From: Verrucomicrobiaceae bacterium
GTDB taxonomy: Bacteria > Verrucomicrobiota > Verrucomicrobiia > Verrucomicrobiales > Verrucomicrobiaceae
Direction: 5' to 3'
Length of the DNA: 64,000 nt
Assembly (NCBI GenBank): GCA_027490195.1
Contig: JAIXYN010000058.1
Location: 88,693 to 152,692, forward strand
The notes below the pieces were generated by a model. The model was given only the letters and a program-made list of their open reading frames with translations, made no database searches and had not been told where the DNA came from. Below, one piece after another: positions 43,551-52,344 of this stretch (position 1 is the first letter of the stretch; each line of letters opens with the position of its first letter). A program made the translations under genes and the position numbers.

Positions 43551-44134
43551 CAGCGCCATCTTCGCCAAACCGCCCGACTGCGAGGACCTTCGCACTCCCC
43601 AGCATTTGCCGTGCGCGCACAGACACCTCCCATTCTTCGCACTGTGCGCTTCAAAACTCACTGCTTAGTTCCCCAGCCAGCCTTTGAGACCATCCGCCAT
43701 CCTTCTCACGAAGGAGGATCTTCAGACTCTTTTTCAACTGCGCGTGGTATAACCAAACAGGACGAAAGGAGACTCCAACGCCCACGCAAGCCTGCATCGA
43801 AGGCACCGCTTTCGCGTGTTGCAGCGCGCTCCTCCTCCATACCCCACCCTCCAGTCTGCGAAAGCGGCGTCACGCCGAGGCTTGCCGCACGCAGTCCAAG
43901 ACGCTTCGCGTTCGCACAAGCGCTGGGCTTCCGTCCGCGCGTGTCTTCACCCTCGGGTGAGTTTAAGCCCGCCAGGCGCAGAGGCCGCGACTCCATGGTC
44001 ACTCTCCGGGCTTCATAGCGTTGCGGCTGTCGGCACCAGTCCGCAAAAGAAAGCCCGTTGCCTGGACGGCAACGATTCGCGCTCTATCAAAAACCGGAGC
44101 AATGCGTGATCCGCTGCTCTCCCTCTGCAAGGCC
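43551..44134. other. Gene-free region with repeat-like sequence
   Basis: Open frames exist on both strands but translate into Arg/Pro/Ser-rich, compositionally biased peptides with no family resemblance. The stretch from about 43780 to 44020 (TGCAGCGCGCTCCTCCTCC, then repeated GCGAAAGCGG/TTCGCG motifs) looks like another dispersed element. Nothing functional could be assigned. Confidence 0.5.
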
Positions 44135-44224
44135 TTAGCTCTTGCGGCCCGCTGGTGCTGGCTTGGGCTTTTCCTTCTTCGGCTTTTTGACTTCCTTTTT
44201 GTGAGCGTTGTTGCCTTTGGCCAT
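44135..44224 (-). CDS. Very small Lys/Pro-rich protein
   Basis: 29 residues from ATG 44224 to TAA at 44135: MAKGNNAHKKEVKKPKKEKP followed by a KPAPAGRKS tail. The composition (12 basic residues, Pro-Lys repeats) resembles small Lys-rich proteins found in many bacterial genomes, usually of unknown function. It has no good Shine-Dalgarno, and codon usage cannot be judged on so few codons. It could be a chance frame. Confidence 0.4.
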   Translation of the reverse strand: MAKGNNAHKKEVKKPKKEKPKPAPAGRKS

Positions 44225-44339
44225 AATGATGTGCGTGTTGTTGGGTGCACTAGGAATGTGGCTGCGCCGTTGGCGGCTTGCAAGACGCGACTGCCAACAT
44301 TTTGGAATCAGGCAAATCTCAATTCAACCACTCTGCTCC

Positions 44340-45416
44340 TCAAGCCTCGCCGGTCTTCCTGCCACCCAGACCCCATACCTTGGCATAATGATGCGCCAAG
44401 CGCAGCTTTTGTGCGGCCTTCACGGAAATGACGAAGGGATACAGCGCCGACTCACCGAGGCTGTAGGCAATCTCGTTGAGCACCGTGGAGAGGCACATCC
44501 ACCGCTGCAGCCAGGCGAGAAATTCACCATCCTCAGCAGGGGTGGAAGGCAGCATGGCCGGAAGTATTCCCGACTCCACCGGCAGCATGACGAGCGGCAG
44601 CGCTATGTATTGCACCTGGATGCCAAGGCTCTCGCAGGTCTCCAATCCGTCAGTGATTTGCAAATAGTGGGCCCAGGTCTCCGCCCAGTCTTCCCACGGA
44701 TGCGAAGACGCATACGCGGTGATGTAGTTCTGCCCCCAGTCCCCGGGCGCACCGTTTTGATAATAGGTGCTGAGTGCCGCCGCGTAGTCGAGCCATTCAT
44801 CCCCGAAGCGTTCACGAAACGCCAGCCGCAGCGGATCATCCCACAGCAGCTCCGACAAATGCCGCTGCCACAGGTAGTGCGCACTTTCGTGGCGGAAATG
44901 ACCGAGCAATGTACGGCTGTTTTCACCAAGCTGCTGGCGGTTGAACTGGCGGTAAGTGTCATCCGCCTCTTCAAGATTCATCGTGATCACCCCATTGAGA
45001 TGGCCCGTGGTCACCGTCGGATTGGACAGCGTACTGACAATGTCAAAAGCCAGCCCGTTCTTGGGATCATCCTTTTTCGACGGCAGGCTGATGCCCATCC
45101 GCAGCAGGGTGTAGATCAGTCGCCTTTTTGCCATCTCCATGCGCGCCCAGAGCATGCGGTTCCGGTCCGCGCTCAGATCGGGGATCGTACGATTCATCCG
45201 GCACGCTACGCAGAGCACCGCTGTGGCACTGGCAGGCAGCAGCCAGTTGCACACATTGTGCTTCACGCCGTTCTGGCAGCGTTTCATCGCGCTATCCGGC
45301 TTCACGCGCTGCATCGCGCCCCGCTGCGGATCATATCCCACATCGCTGTTGCACTTCAAACAGCGTGAGCTGCCAAAGAAAAGCACATTGCCGCACTCAC
45401 AGGTAAATCGTTGCAT
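44340..45416 (-). CDS. Zinc-ribbon putative zinc metallopeptidase
   Basis: 358 residues. The N-terminus carries zinc-ribbon cysteine pairs (C6/C8 and C19/C22; C47/C56 and C69/C72). The core is the putative zinc-binding metallopeptidase family with HExxH (H176-ESA-H180 in RHESAHYLW) and a downstream PWEDWAETWAHYL that supplies another ligand region. There is no signal peptide, so it is probably cytoplasmic. The family is widespread, and its substrate is unknown. The start MQRFTCECG at 45416 is used because the zinc ribbon starts there. It precedes the Lys-rich small gene on the same strand and follows the serine hydrolase, with 45 nt between them. Confidence 0.87.
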   Translation of the reverse strand: MQRFTCECGNVLFFGSSRCLKCNSDVGYDPQRGAMQRVKPDSAMKRCQNGVKHNVCNWLLPASATAVLCVACRMNRTIPDLSADRNRMLWARMEMAKRRLIYTLLRMGISLPSKKDDPKNGLAFDIVSTLSNPTVTTGHLNGVITMNLEEADDTYRQFNRQQLGENSRTLLGHFRHESAHYLWQRHLSELLWDDPLRLAFRERFGDEWLDYAAALSTYYQNGAPGDWGQNYITAYASSHPWEDWAETWAHYLQITDGLETCESLGIQVQYIALPLVMLPVESGILPAMLPSTPAEDGEFLAWLQRWMCLSTVLNEIAYSLGESALYPFVISVKAAQKLRLAHHYAKVWGLGGRKTGEA

Positions 45417-45461
45417 GAAAAGTGTGTCCTCGACGAGAATCGTACACTTGTCATGCAATGT

Positions 45462-47006
45462 TCACACAGATGCTCGTCCCTTCAAAGGCGCACGTGCGTC
45501 CTTCGCTTTTGGATTCATGGCTGTGATGCTGTTGAGAAAAGAGATCGTGACATGGTCACCGTCAAACACACAGGTCACCTTGTCGCTGTGCGGCGTCTCA
45601 TAGTAGCGCCACTGCATGACCAAAGTGTTGTCATCCGTCCACGCCGCACTCGCGGCCATCTTCAAGGGCGCAGCCTTTTTCGGCTTGCCGCCTGAGATGA
45701 GACGCGGCGGCGTGCCTGGGAAGGCCGCTTCACATCGATGCCAAGATTCAAGACCACAGGTGATCGTGTGATCGTCGGCTGTGAAAGTGCAGGTATTGCC
45801 GTCAAAGGCAAATGCAGCGGTGGTGAGGCCAAGGCCGTTGGTTTCGAGTTTGAATTTCCTGCGAGTCGCCGCCGGCGAAGTCTTGCTGCCCTGCTGCGGC
45901 GCAAGTGTCAGCGTCTTAAGCCTGCTCAAATCAGCCGCCTTCGGTTCCTTGGCATCCATTGCAGGCAGCAAATGCTTCCAGACCAGATCCAGCTGGCCCT
46001 GCATGTTTTTGTTCTCACTCGTCATCACGATCACCGCATCCTGCTCAGGCAGCACAATCGTGAACTGACCAAAGGCGCCATCGCCTCGGAAGGCGGTGCC
46101 CTGGCACCGCCAGAACTGATACCCATAGCCCTGCAGCCAGTCGTTCTGCGCCTTGGGCCGGTCCTTCTTGTCTCCACCCGGCTGCTGAATGTGGAAGCGT
46201 GTCGCTTCCTCGACCCACTCGGTGGGCAGCAGCTGCTTTCCATTCCATTTTCCTTTTTGCAGCAGGAACTGGCCAAACTTCGCCAGTCCCTCCGTCTGAA
46301 TGCTCAGCCCCCAGCCGCCGGTGTTGATGCCATGCGGGCACGTTTCCCACTTCATGCCTTGGATGCCCAGCGGCGCAAACAAACGCGGCGTCAGGTAGTC
46401 CAGCACCGTCTGATGCGTGAGCCTCTGCACAATGGCGGAGCACATATACGTGGCGGCGCTGTTGTACATGAACTGCGTGCCCGGCTTGTGCGCGAAGTTC
46501 TGCGCCAGAAAGGTTCGCGCCCAGTTCTCCTCTTTGACCACCGTCCCCGTCGGCTCCTTCTCATTGCCGGTGGCCATGGTCAGCAGATCCTTCACCCGCA
46601 TCGCTGCCAGGTTCTCACTGATCGTCGCAGGCAGATCATCGGCGAAAAAGGAGATCACCTTGTCCTCCACACTCAGCTTCCCCTCAGCGACGGCGAATCC
46701 GACCGCCGTGGAGGTGAAGCTTTTGCTCATCGAGTACATCGTATGGACAAACTCCGGCCCATACGGTTTCCACCACCCTTCCGCCACCGCCTTGCCATGC
46801 CGCAGCATCATGAAACTGTGCAGTTCAAATTTTTCCCGCTCAATGGCATTGATGAAATCAAGAATGCTCGATGCAGCAATACCCTGCGCTTCAGGCTCGC
46901 TACGCGCGAGGCCCGTAGTCGTAGCTTCAGCGAAAGCCTGCGGAATCCACAAGCTGAACGGAGCAAGGCTGGCGCGTTTAAGGAAGGAGCGGCGTGAGGT
47001 GGTCAT
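45462..47006 (-). CDS. Class-C beta-lactamase-like serine hydrolase, Tat-exported
   Basis: 514 residues. The N-terminus has a twin-arginine signal (SRRSFLKRASLAPFSLW). The serine hydrolase motifs are SxxK (S92-K95 in YSMSKSFTS) and YxN-like Y181-N182-S183. The 6-aminohexanoate-hydrolase/esterase-like pattern continues in GINTGGWGLSIQTEGLAKFGQ. A C-terminal beta-rich domain of about 120 residues follows (FKLETNGLGLTTAAFAFD to VTISFLNSI). It probably acts as a periplasmic esterase or D-peptidase and not as a clinically relevant lactamase. It lies 42 nt downstream of the EF-hand gene on the same strand. Confidence 0.88.
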   Translation of the reverse strand: MTTSRRSFLKRASLAPFSLWIPQAFAEATTTGLARSEPEAQGIAASSILDFINAIEREKFELHSFMMLRHGKAVAEGWWKPYGPEFVHTMYSMSKSFTSTAVGFAVAEGKLSVEDKVISFFADDLPATISENLAAMRVKDLLTMATGNEKEPTGTVVKEENWARTFLAQNFAHKPGTQFMYNSAATYMCSAIVQRLTHQTVLDYLTPRLFAPLGIQGMKWETCPHGINTGGWGLSIQTEGLAKFGQFLLQKGKWNGKQLLPTEWVEEATRFHIQQPGGDKKDRPKAQNDWLQGYGYQFWRCQGTAFRGDGAFGQFTIVLPEQDAVIVMTSENKNMQGQLDLVWKHLLPAMDAKEPKAADLSRLKTLTLAPQQGSKTSPAATRRKFKLETNGLGLTTAAFAFDGNTCTFTADDHTITCGLESWHRCEAAFPGTPPRLISGGKPKKAAPLKMAASAAWTDDNTLVMQWRYYETPHSDKVTCVFDGDHVTISFLNSITAMNPKAKDARAPLKGRASV

Positions 47007-47048
47007 GGGCGCAGATTACAAGGGTGCGTGTTAAATTGACAAGCTCTC

Positions 47049-48149
47049 TCAAGCCGACGGCTTGCCCGCTTCCGCTTTCACTCCGCTCATCGGATATCGT
47101 GTGACCGCCTCCCACGCCAACTCTTGCAGCAGCGCATTGAGCTCCGCCGCCTGCGGCGCATCTTTCAAAGCTGCTGGCACCGGCAAACCGACGGGGCTGC
47201 GCTGATAGATCGCGGCAAAGTGGCAGTAAGTCACCAGCACAGACATCGGCGGCATCGGGTGCCCCAGATCGTCCTTGAACAAATCCGCCTGCTTCGTGAT
47301 GCCCGGTGCTTTGCCTTCGATGATCCGCTCCCGCAGTGCAAAAACCGCATCACCCACTGGCACGATGAAGACCGCCTCTTTGCCCGCAGACGTGTTCAAC
47401 GCCGTCACCTGGGCTTCGAGTTGGGTGTTCCACTTCTCGCGTTGCATCTCACGCATCTTCCGCAGGCTTTCCACCGTGGCATCATTGCGCATGCTGTTGC
47501 GAAATTCACCCGTCAGGTTGCCGTCACGGGCTGGCCATGATGCCTGCACCAGCACGCGCAGTTTCGGATTCTTCTCCAGCCCCAGTTTCGTGAAGTGGTC
47601 GATGCCCTCATCGGGCAGCAGCATGTGGGGCGAGAGCGTGAGCACGTCCACGCTGCCTTCGCGCAGCACCCTCTTCGCGAGATTTTTATCATCCGGCACC
47701 TCCCAGTGCTGAATCGTGCGCGAGCCACCGATCATCTGCCGCCCAGCGTCCTGATAGCCAATGCCCGCCGCCTCGGCCATTTTCGGCAGCATCGTCGCGG
47801 TGAAAATCATGAAGCTGTGCGCACACACAAACACCCGCGGTCCTGGCGGCAGTCCTGACGTCGCAGGGGTGGTGAACTCGCCAGGCTTGCTGGTGCTGGG
47901 ACCACCCTTTTTGGATTTGGTGGCCAGCAGCGCCTTCAGCTCCGGGTGCGCCTCCAGATACTTCAGCGCCTCATCCACCGAAAGCGTTCCATTCTTGTCC
48001 ACATCCGCTTCAGGGTAGAGCTTCAGTGCCTGCGCCAGTCGCTCCTCCAGCCCGCTTTGTTTTGCGGCGGTCGTGGCGACTTGCGCAGCCAGCCACGTGG
48101 CCCCCGCAATAAAGGCGACAACAAGCAGGATGCGGATGGAAGTTTTCAT
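47049..48149 (-). CDS. Exported EF-hand protein with SGNH-hydrolase-like domain
   Basis: 366 residues. A signal peptide or anchor (IRILLVVAFIAGATWLA) precedes one canonical EF-hand (D49-x-D51-x-N53-x-T55-x-S57-xx-E60), so calcium binding is likely. After a linker rich in Ser/Thr/Pro, VFVCAHSFMIFTATMLPKMAEAAG has the shape of a GDSL/DUF4886-like SGNH block I, with Ser in AHSFM as the candidate nucleophile. DVLTLSPHMLLPDEGIDHF and LVQASWPARDG follow. The activity is unproven. The start MKTSIRIL at 48149 was chosen for the signal peptide. Probably co-transcribed with the serine hydrolase. Confidence 0.78.
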   Translation of the reverse strand: MKTSIRILLVVAFIAGATWLAAQVATTAAKQSGLEERLAQALKLYPEADVDKNGTLSVDEALKYLEAHPELKALLATKSKKGGPSTSKPGEFTTPATSGLPPGPRVFVCAHSFMIFTATMLPKMAEAAGIGYQDAGRQMIGGSRTIQHWEVPDDKNLAKRVLREGSVDVLTLSPHMLLPDEGIDHFTKLGLEKNPKLRVLVQASWPARDGNLTGEFRNSMRNDATVESLRKMREMQREKWNTQLEAQVTALNTSAGKEAVFIVPVGDAVFALRERIIEGKAPGITKQADLFKDDLGHPMPPMSVLVTYCHFAAIYQRSPVGLPVPAALKDAPQAAELNALLQELAWEAVTRYPMSGVKAEAGKPSA

Positions 48150-48560
48150 GGCGGAAGGCGCTGGCGTTGAGACGTGCCAGATCAGCACTGATACTGCCGC
48201 GCATCAAAAACTTTCAAAAGAAACCCGTCTCGAACTGAGAGGGCGCTGTGCACCCGCCGATCGGCCAAGACCAGGACGGTGCACCATTTTGAGCGCCTGC
48301 GTCGTCGCAGATCCGCACCTTTCCAGCCGCTCCGCATCAGCCGTCGCTAGGTAGATCTGTGCATCGCCCATCTGCCAAGCCGTCCCTTGCCAAATGAAAG
48401 TGGATGATGCGTGGCAGCATATTTCAAAGGCTTATTTGAAGACAGCATCCCGGCTCCGCCGTGAAGAGAGCACACACCAAAAATACGTGTCGAATTTTTT
48501 GTCGTTGGAAAACCCTTTGCTTCACCGCTGCCCTTGCCATTCTGCAAGCCTTCATCCCGT
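48150..48560. other. Gene-free leader region between divergent genes
   Basis: 411 nt upstream of both the EF-hand gene and fhs. No ORF with coding character is seen. A small inverted repeat (GTGCACC 48248-48254, GGTGCAC 48278-48284) is present. No convincing riboswitch fold was recognised. The last 100 nt before fhs are more A/T-rich (AATACGTGTCGAATTTTTTG), as expected for a promoter. Confidence 0.5.
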
Positions 48561-50177
48561 ATGCATCCGGACATCTCCCCCATCGCCGCCGATCTTGGCA
48601 TCGCGCCTGAGCACCTCATTCTTCATGGCCGCCACATGGCCAAGGTCAGTCTCAAGGCCCTGCACAATAAACCGCAGCGTGGCAAATTGATCCTCGTCTC
48701 CGCCATCACGCCGACACCTGCCGGCGAAGGCAAAACGACCGTCTCCATCGGCCTCTCACAGGGATTGAAAAAGATCGGCCAAAGCGTGGCTCTGGCGCTG
48801 CGCCAGCCTTCGATGGGTCCGGTCTTCGGCCGCAAAGGCGGTGCCACCGGCGGCGGAAAAAGCACCGTCCTGCCTGCGCATTCGATCAATCTGCATTTCA
48901 CCGGCGACTTCCACGCCATCACCTGCGCGCACAACCTGCTCTCCGCCGTCATCGATAATCAGCTCTTTCTCGGCGAAGCACGGCTCTCACCAGACCGCGT
49001 CCTGTGGAAACGTGTCATGGACATGAACGACCGCGCCCTGCGCAGCGTCCGCACCGCCGTTGGCAAACCAACGGAACGCGCCTCGGGCTTCGACATCACC
49101 GCCGCCTCTGAAATCATGGCGGTCATGTGCCTCGCGGAGTCGCTGCCGGATTTACGCCGTCGTCTCGAACGCATTGTCGTCGGTTTCACCGCCGAGGGCG
49201 ATCCCGTCTATGCCAAGGAATTCCGCGTCACTGGCGCCATGATGGCGCTGCTGCTTGAGGCTCTTCCGCCCAATCTCGTGCAGAGCGTTGAAGGCGTGCC
49301 CGCCTTCCTCCACGGCGGCCCCTTTGCCAACATCGCCCATGGCTGCAATTCCGTGCTGGCCACCCGCATGGCACTGGCCCATGCCGACTACGCGGTTACC
49401 GAGGCCGGATTCGCCTTTGATCTCGGCGGGGAAAAATTCATGCACATCAAGTGCCGGCAGAGCGGTCTCGCGCCAGCAGCCATCGTTATCGTCGCCACCG
49501 TGCGTGCGCTCAAGATGCACGGCGGCGTGCCGCTGGACCAGCTCACTCAGACCGACACCGCCGCTCTCAGCCGGGGCCTGGAAAATCTCGCCGCACATCT
49601 GGATAGCGCCGCGCAGTTTCAGCGTCCCGTCATCGTGGCGATCAATCAGTTCACCAACGACCACCCGGACGAACTCGCCTTGGTGCATGAGTTCTGCCAG
49701 TCACGCGGCGTCCCCAGCGCCACCGCCAATGTCTTCGGGGAAGGGGGCGCTGGCGCCGTTGAACTCGCCGAAAAAGTGCTCGCGGCTCTGGCACCTGAGA
49801 CCCCGCCGCTGCCCTTCTTGTATCAACCCGACGACAGCGTCGAATCCAAGCTCACCGCCATTGCCACCAAGATTTACGGCGCAGATGGCGTGCTGCTCAC
49901 CGATGAAGCACGCGCCAAGCTGGCGCTCTTTGCCCGCAGCGGCTTCGACAAACTGCCTCTCTGCATGGCCAAGACTCAGGACTCGCTCTCCGACGACGCG
50001 AAAAAGCGCGGACGCCCGCGTGGCTTCACCATCACCGTGCGCGATTTCGAAATCGCCAATGGCGCTGGGTTCCTCGTCGCTCTCACCGGCACCATGATGC
50101 GCATGCCCGCGCTGCCAAAGGTGCCCGCCGCAGAACGCATCCAGGTCACCGACGACGGCATCATGAGCGGCATCTAG
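48561..50177 (+). CDS. fhs: Formate-tetrahydrofolate ligase
   Basis: 538 residues, slightly shorter than the usual ~555. It makes 10-formyl-THF from formate, THF and ATP in one-carbon metabolism, in the cytoplasm. The P-loop PTPAGEGKTT (51-60) is intact, and RQPSMGPVFGRKGGATGGG matches the conserved folate/Mg region (most family members read GGGxAQV; here GGGKSTV). HFTGDFHAITCAHNLL and RASGFDITAASEIMA follow. The start ATG 48561 was preferred over upstream codons. It may supply formyl groups together with ahcY-linked one-carbon flow, but they are not in an operon. Confidence 0.96.
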   Translation: MHPDISPIAADLGIAPEHLILHGRHMAKVSLKALHNKPQRGKLILVSAITPTPAGEGKTTVSIGLSQGLKKIGQSVALALRQPSMGPVFGRKGGATGGGKSTVLPAHSINLHFTGDFHAITCAHNLLSAVIDNQLFLGEARLSPDRVLWKRVMDMNDRALRSVRTAVGKPTERASGFDITAASEIMAVMCLAESLPDLRRRLERIVVGFTAEGDPVYAKEFRVTGAMMALLLEALPPNLVQSVEGVPAFLHGGPFANIAHGCNSVLATRMALAHADYAVTEAGFAFDLGGEKFMHIKCRQSGLAPAAIVIVATVRALKMHGGVPLDQLTQTDTAALSRGLENLAAHLDSAAQFQRPVIVAINQFTNDHPDELALVHEFCQSRGVPSATANVFGEGGAGAVELAEKVLAALAPETPPLPFLYQPDDSVESKLTAIATKIYGADGVLLTDEARAKLALFARSGFDKLPLCMAKTQDSLSDDAKKRGRPRGFTITVRDFEIANGAGFLVALTGTMMRMPALPKVPAAERIQVTDDGIMSGI

Positions 50178-50223
50178 CGATGTCTTGCCGTCCTAGGGCA
50201 TACGCTTTAGCTTGGGACTGCGC

Positions 50224-52344
50224 ATGATTTTGGCCCGCACGTTTATTATTGGTTTTCCGTTGCTCGTTGCAGCGGTGGCTGCGTGGGCGGTGCATGAGTT
50301 AAAACAGAGCCGCTCGGACGGCAAAGACGGTGTCGTGGTGATGCTCTCGCAGAAAGAGCCCGTTCTGAATCCCTTTCTTCCGGCCACCGAGGTTGAGCAG
50401 GAAATCTCAGCTTTGGTGCATGAACCGCTGATCCGGCTGGCGGCCGATGGCACGCTGCAGCCCGGACTGGCGGAGTTTTGGCGCTGGACGCAGGACGTGA
50501 CCTGCTGGTTTGCGGATGAAGCAGCCGCCAAACATGCGCAGGAGCTGCTTCAAGCTCAGATCGGCGAAAAAAACCGCTGGGCCGAGTGGCACCTCGATTC
50601 GGTGCGTGTTTTGAAAAATCGGCTGCTCCTGAGTTTCAAAGAACCCAACGCAGAAGGAGTCCGGCAGGCGTTTGAAATCGTCGCCGGGCTAAATCTCAAG
50701 CCCGTCGTGTTCTGGCGCATCGAGCGCCGCACCCCGCTGCGCCAAGCCTGGGACAAGTTCATGGCAGGATCCAAGCAGGCGGGACAGATTCAGCGCGTGT
50801 GGTTTGATGGGGCGAACGCTTGTGAGATCGTAGTGGCGGGGGATTCGCCTCAGTTGCTCGAAGACCTGCATCGTTTCCTGGATGCCAGTGTCAAAGAACC
50901 AGCTTCCATCAATCCCCTGGGGGAAGTCGGTGCGTTGAGCGAGCCCGTGCTCGATCTCGACATCCGCCCCGGTCAGCACTGGCATGACGGGAAACCTGTC
51001 ACGGCGGAAGATGCCAAATCGACATTGGAATTTCTGCGTGGCAACGACTGGTCGCTGCCGAATCGTGAAGCGCTGAGCAACATCCAGACAATGGAAGCGC
51101 AAAACAACGGCTCCCGCCTGCATGTGTCGTTCCGCCGGCGTCAGGGCACAGCGCTTTGCGTGTTCGTGAATCTGCCAATGCTGCCCGCAGAGTGGCTGCG
51201 CGCTCATCCAGCAGCACAGGAGTCTGATTTCACGCACCAGGCACCGCCGGGGGCGGGTGCTTACCGTATCGCTTCACGAGACTCCCGTTCACTGCTGCTG
51301 GCACCGGATAAAAAGGACAAGGGCATGCCGGGTTTCCTGTTCAACTTCTCCGCCTCGCCCTTGATGACACAGATTGGCATGCGCACTCATATCGTGGACC
51401 TAGTCTGGCCGGCGGCAGACCGCACCCCGCTGGAGCGGATGCGCTTCACACCGCCGCGACAGCGTCTGGTCGTGCTGTGGAACACTCGTCATGATGTTTT
51501 GCAGCACGACCGCTGCCGCGAGGCCTTGGCTCTTGCGACGGACAGGGATGAGCTCATCCGCGCATTGCCTGGGCGCCTGGGCCGTGCGGACGCCAGCCTG
51601 TTCGGTCCGGGTCTGTGGTTCAGCACTGGGGCGAAGAGCCAGCCCTTTCAGTTGGAGCAGGCGCGCCAGATCCTCACCGAGGCAGGCTGGCCTCGTGATG
51701 ACAAAGGAATCGTGCGCAGTCCGGAGCGTCCATTTCGTTTCACGTTGCTCGTGCCCGGCGGGGATGCGTTGCACACGCGCACGGCGGATCTGCTCGTGGC
51801 GCAGTGGCACAAGCTTGGGGCCGAGGTGAAAATCGAGCACGCCCCTGACGCAAAAGCTCTCTCGCAGCGTCTGTACGAGCACCGCTTTGACGCCGTGCTG
51901 CTAGACCAGCGTTTCGAAGTGTCTTGGGACCAGTTGCCATGGTGGCACTCTTCGCAGGCCAAAACGGGAGGTAGCAATTTCTGCGGAATTTCTGATCCGC
52001 AGATCGATCTCATCCTCGAAGCCCTGTCGGCTGATTATGAGCCCGAGCAGGTACCAAAGCGGGTGCGGGATCTGGAGTCCCGCCTGCTGCCCATGCATCC
52101 CATGCTCACCTTGTTCACCACGCATGACGAGGCCGCAGCCATGCCCACCTTGCATGAACTTGGCTCCACGAGTGGTCCGGTCTCCGACTGGACGCTGCAA
52201 ACTCTTTCGGGCCCACCTAAGCTCGCGCAGCCTGCTCCGGTCCTCAATCTCCAGTTGCGCTCTCGCGATGAAGAGCAGGATGTCCAGCGGTCAAAGACGC
52301 CGAACGCCCCCGGCATCAAACTCGAAATGCGTGTTCCGAAATGA
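50224..52344 (+). CDS. Peptide-type ABC transporter substrate-binding protein (family 5)
   Basis: 706 residues. An uncleaved or lipoprotein-less membrane anchor (ILARTFIIGFPLLVAAVAAWAV) is followed by the SBP_bac_5 fold: LNPFLPATEVEQEISALVHEPLI near the start, IRPGQHWHDGKPVTAEDAKSTLEFL in domain I, and CREALALATDRDELI with WPRDDKGIVRSPERPFRF in domain II. It is larger than DppA/OppA (about 540) because of an extra ~120-residue segment near residues 95-215. It binds peptides or similar oligomers in the periplasm. ATG 50224 was chosen over TTG 50212. Its stop overlaps the permease start (ATGA). Confidence 0.87.
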   Translation: MILARTFIIGFPLLVAAVAAWAVHELKQSRSDGKDGVVVMLSQKEPVLNPFLPATEVEQEISALVHEPLIRLAADGTLQPGLAEFWRWTQDVTCWFADEAAAKHAQELLQAQIGEKNRWAEWHLDSVRVLKNRLLLSFKEPNAEGVRQAFEIVAGLNLKPVVFWRIERRTPLRQAWDKFMAGSKQAGQIQRVWFDGANACEIVVAGDSPQLLEDLHRFLDASVKEPASINPLGEVGALSEPVLDLDIRPGQHWHDGKPVTAEDAKSTLEFLRGNDWSLPNREALSNIQTMEAQNNGSRLHVSFRRRQGTALCVFVNLPMLPAEWLRAHPAAQESDFTHQAPPGAGAYRIASRDSRSLLLAPDKKDKGMPGFLFNFSASPLMTQIGMRTHIVDLVWPAADRTPLERMRFTPPRQRLVVLWNTRHDVLQHDRCREALALATDRDELIRALPGRLGRADASLFGPGLWFSTGAKSQPFQLEQARQILTEAGWPRDDKGIVRSPERPFRFTLLVPGGDALHTRTADLLVAQWHKLGAEVKIEHAPDAKALSQRLYEHRFDAVLLDQRFEVSWDQLPWWHSSQAKTGGSNFCGISDPQIDLILEALSADYEPEQVPKRVRDLESRLLPMHPMLTLFTTHDEAAAMPTLHELGSTSGPVSDWTLQTLSGPPKLAQPAPVLNLQLRSRDEEQDVQRSKTPNAPGIKLEMRVPK

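Noticed and set aside
43611..44018. Open frame of 135 codons in the ahcY downstream gap
   Set aside because: It is Ser/Arg/Pro-rich with no motif, overlaps repeat-like sequence, and comparable frames exist on the other strand.
45462..47006. Beta-lactamase resistance gene
   Set aside because: It has SxxK and YxN motifs, but the extra C-terminal domain and sequence pattern fit the broad esterase/6-aminohexanoate-hydrolase-like group; nothing points to antibiotic resistance.
48150..48560. Tetrahydrofolate riboswitch in the long fhs leader
   Set aside because: No recognisable paired junction or conserved core could be found by eye; only a small GTGCACC inverted repeat is present.
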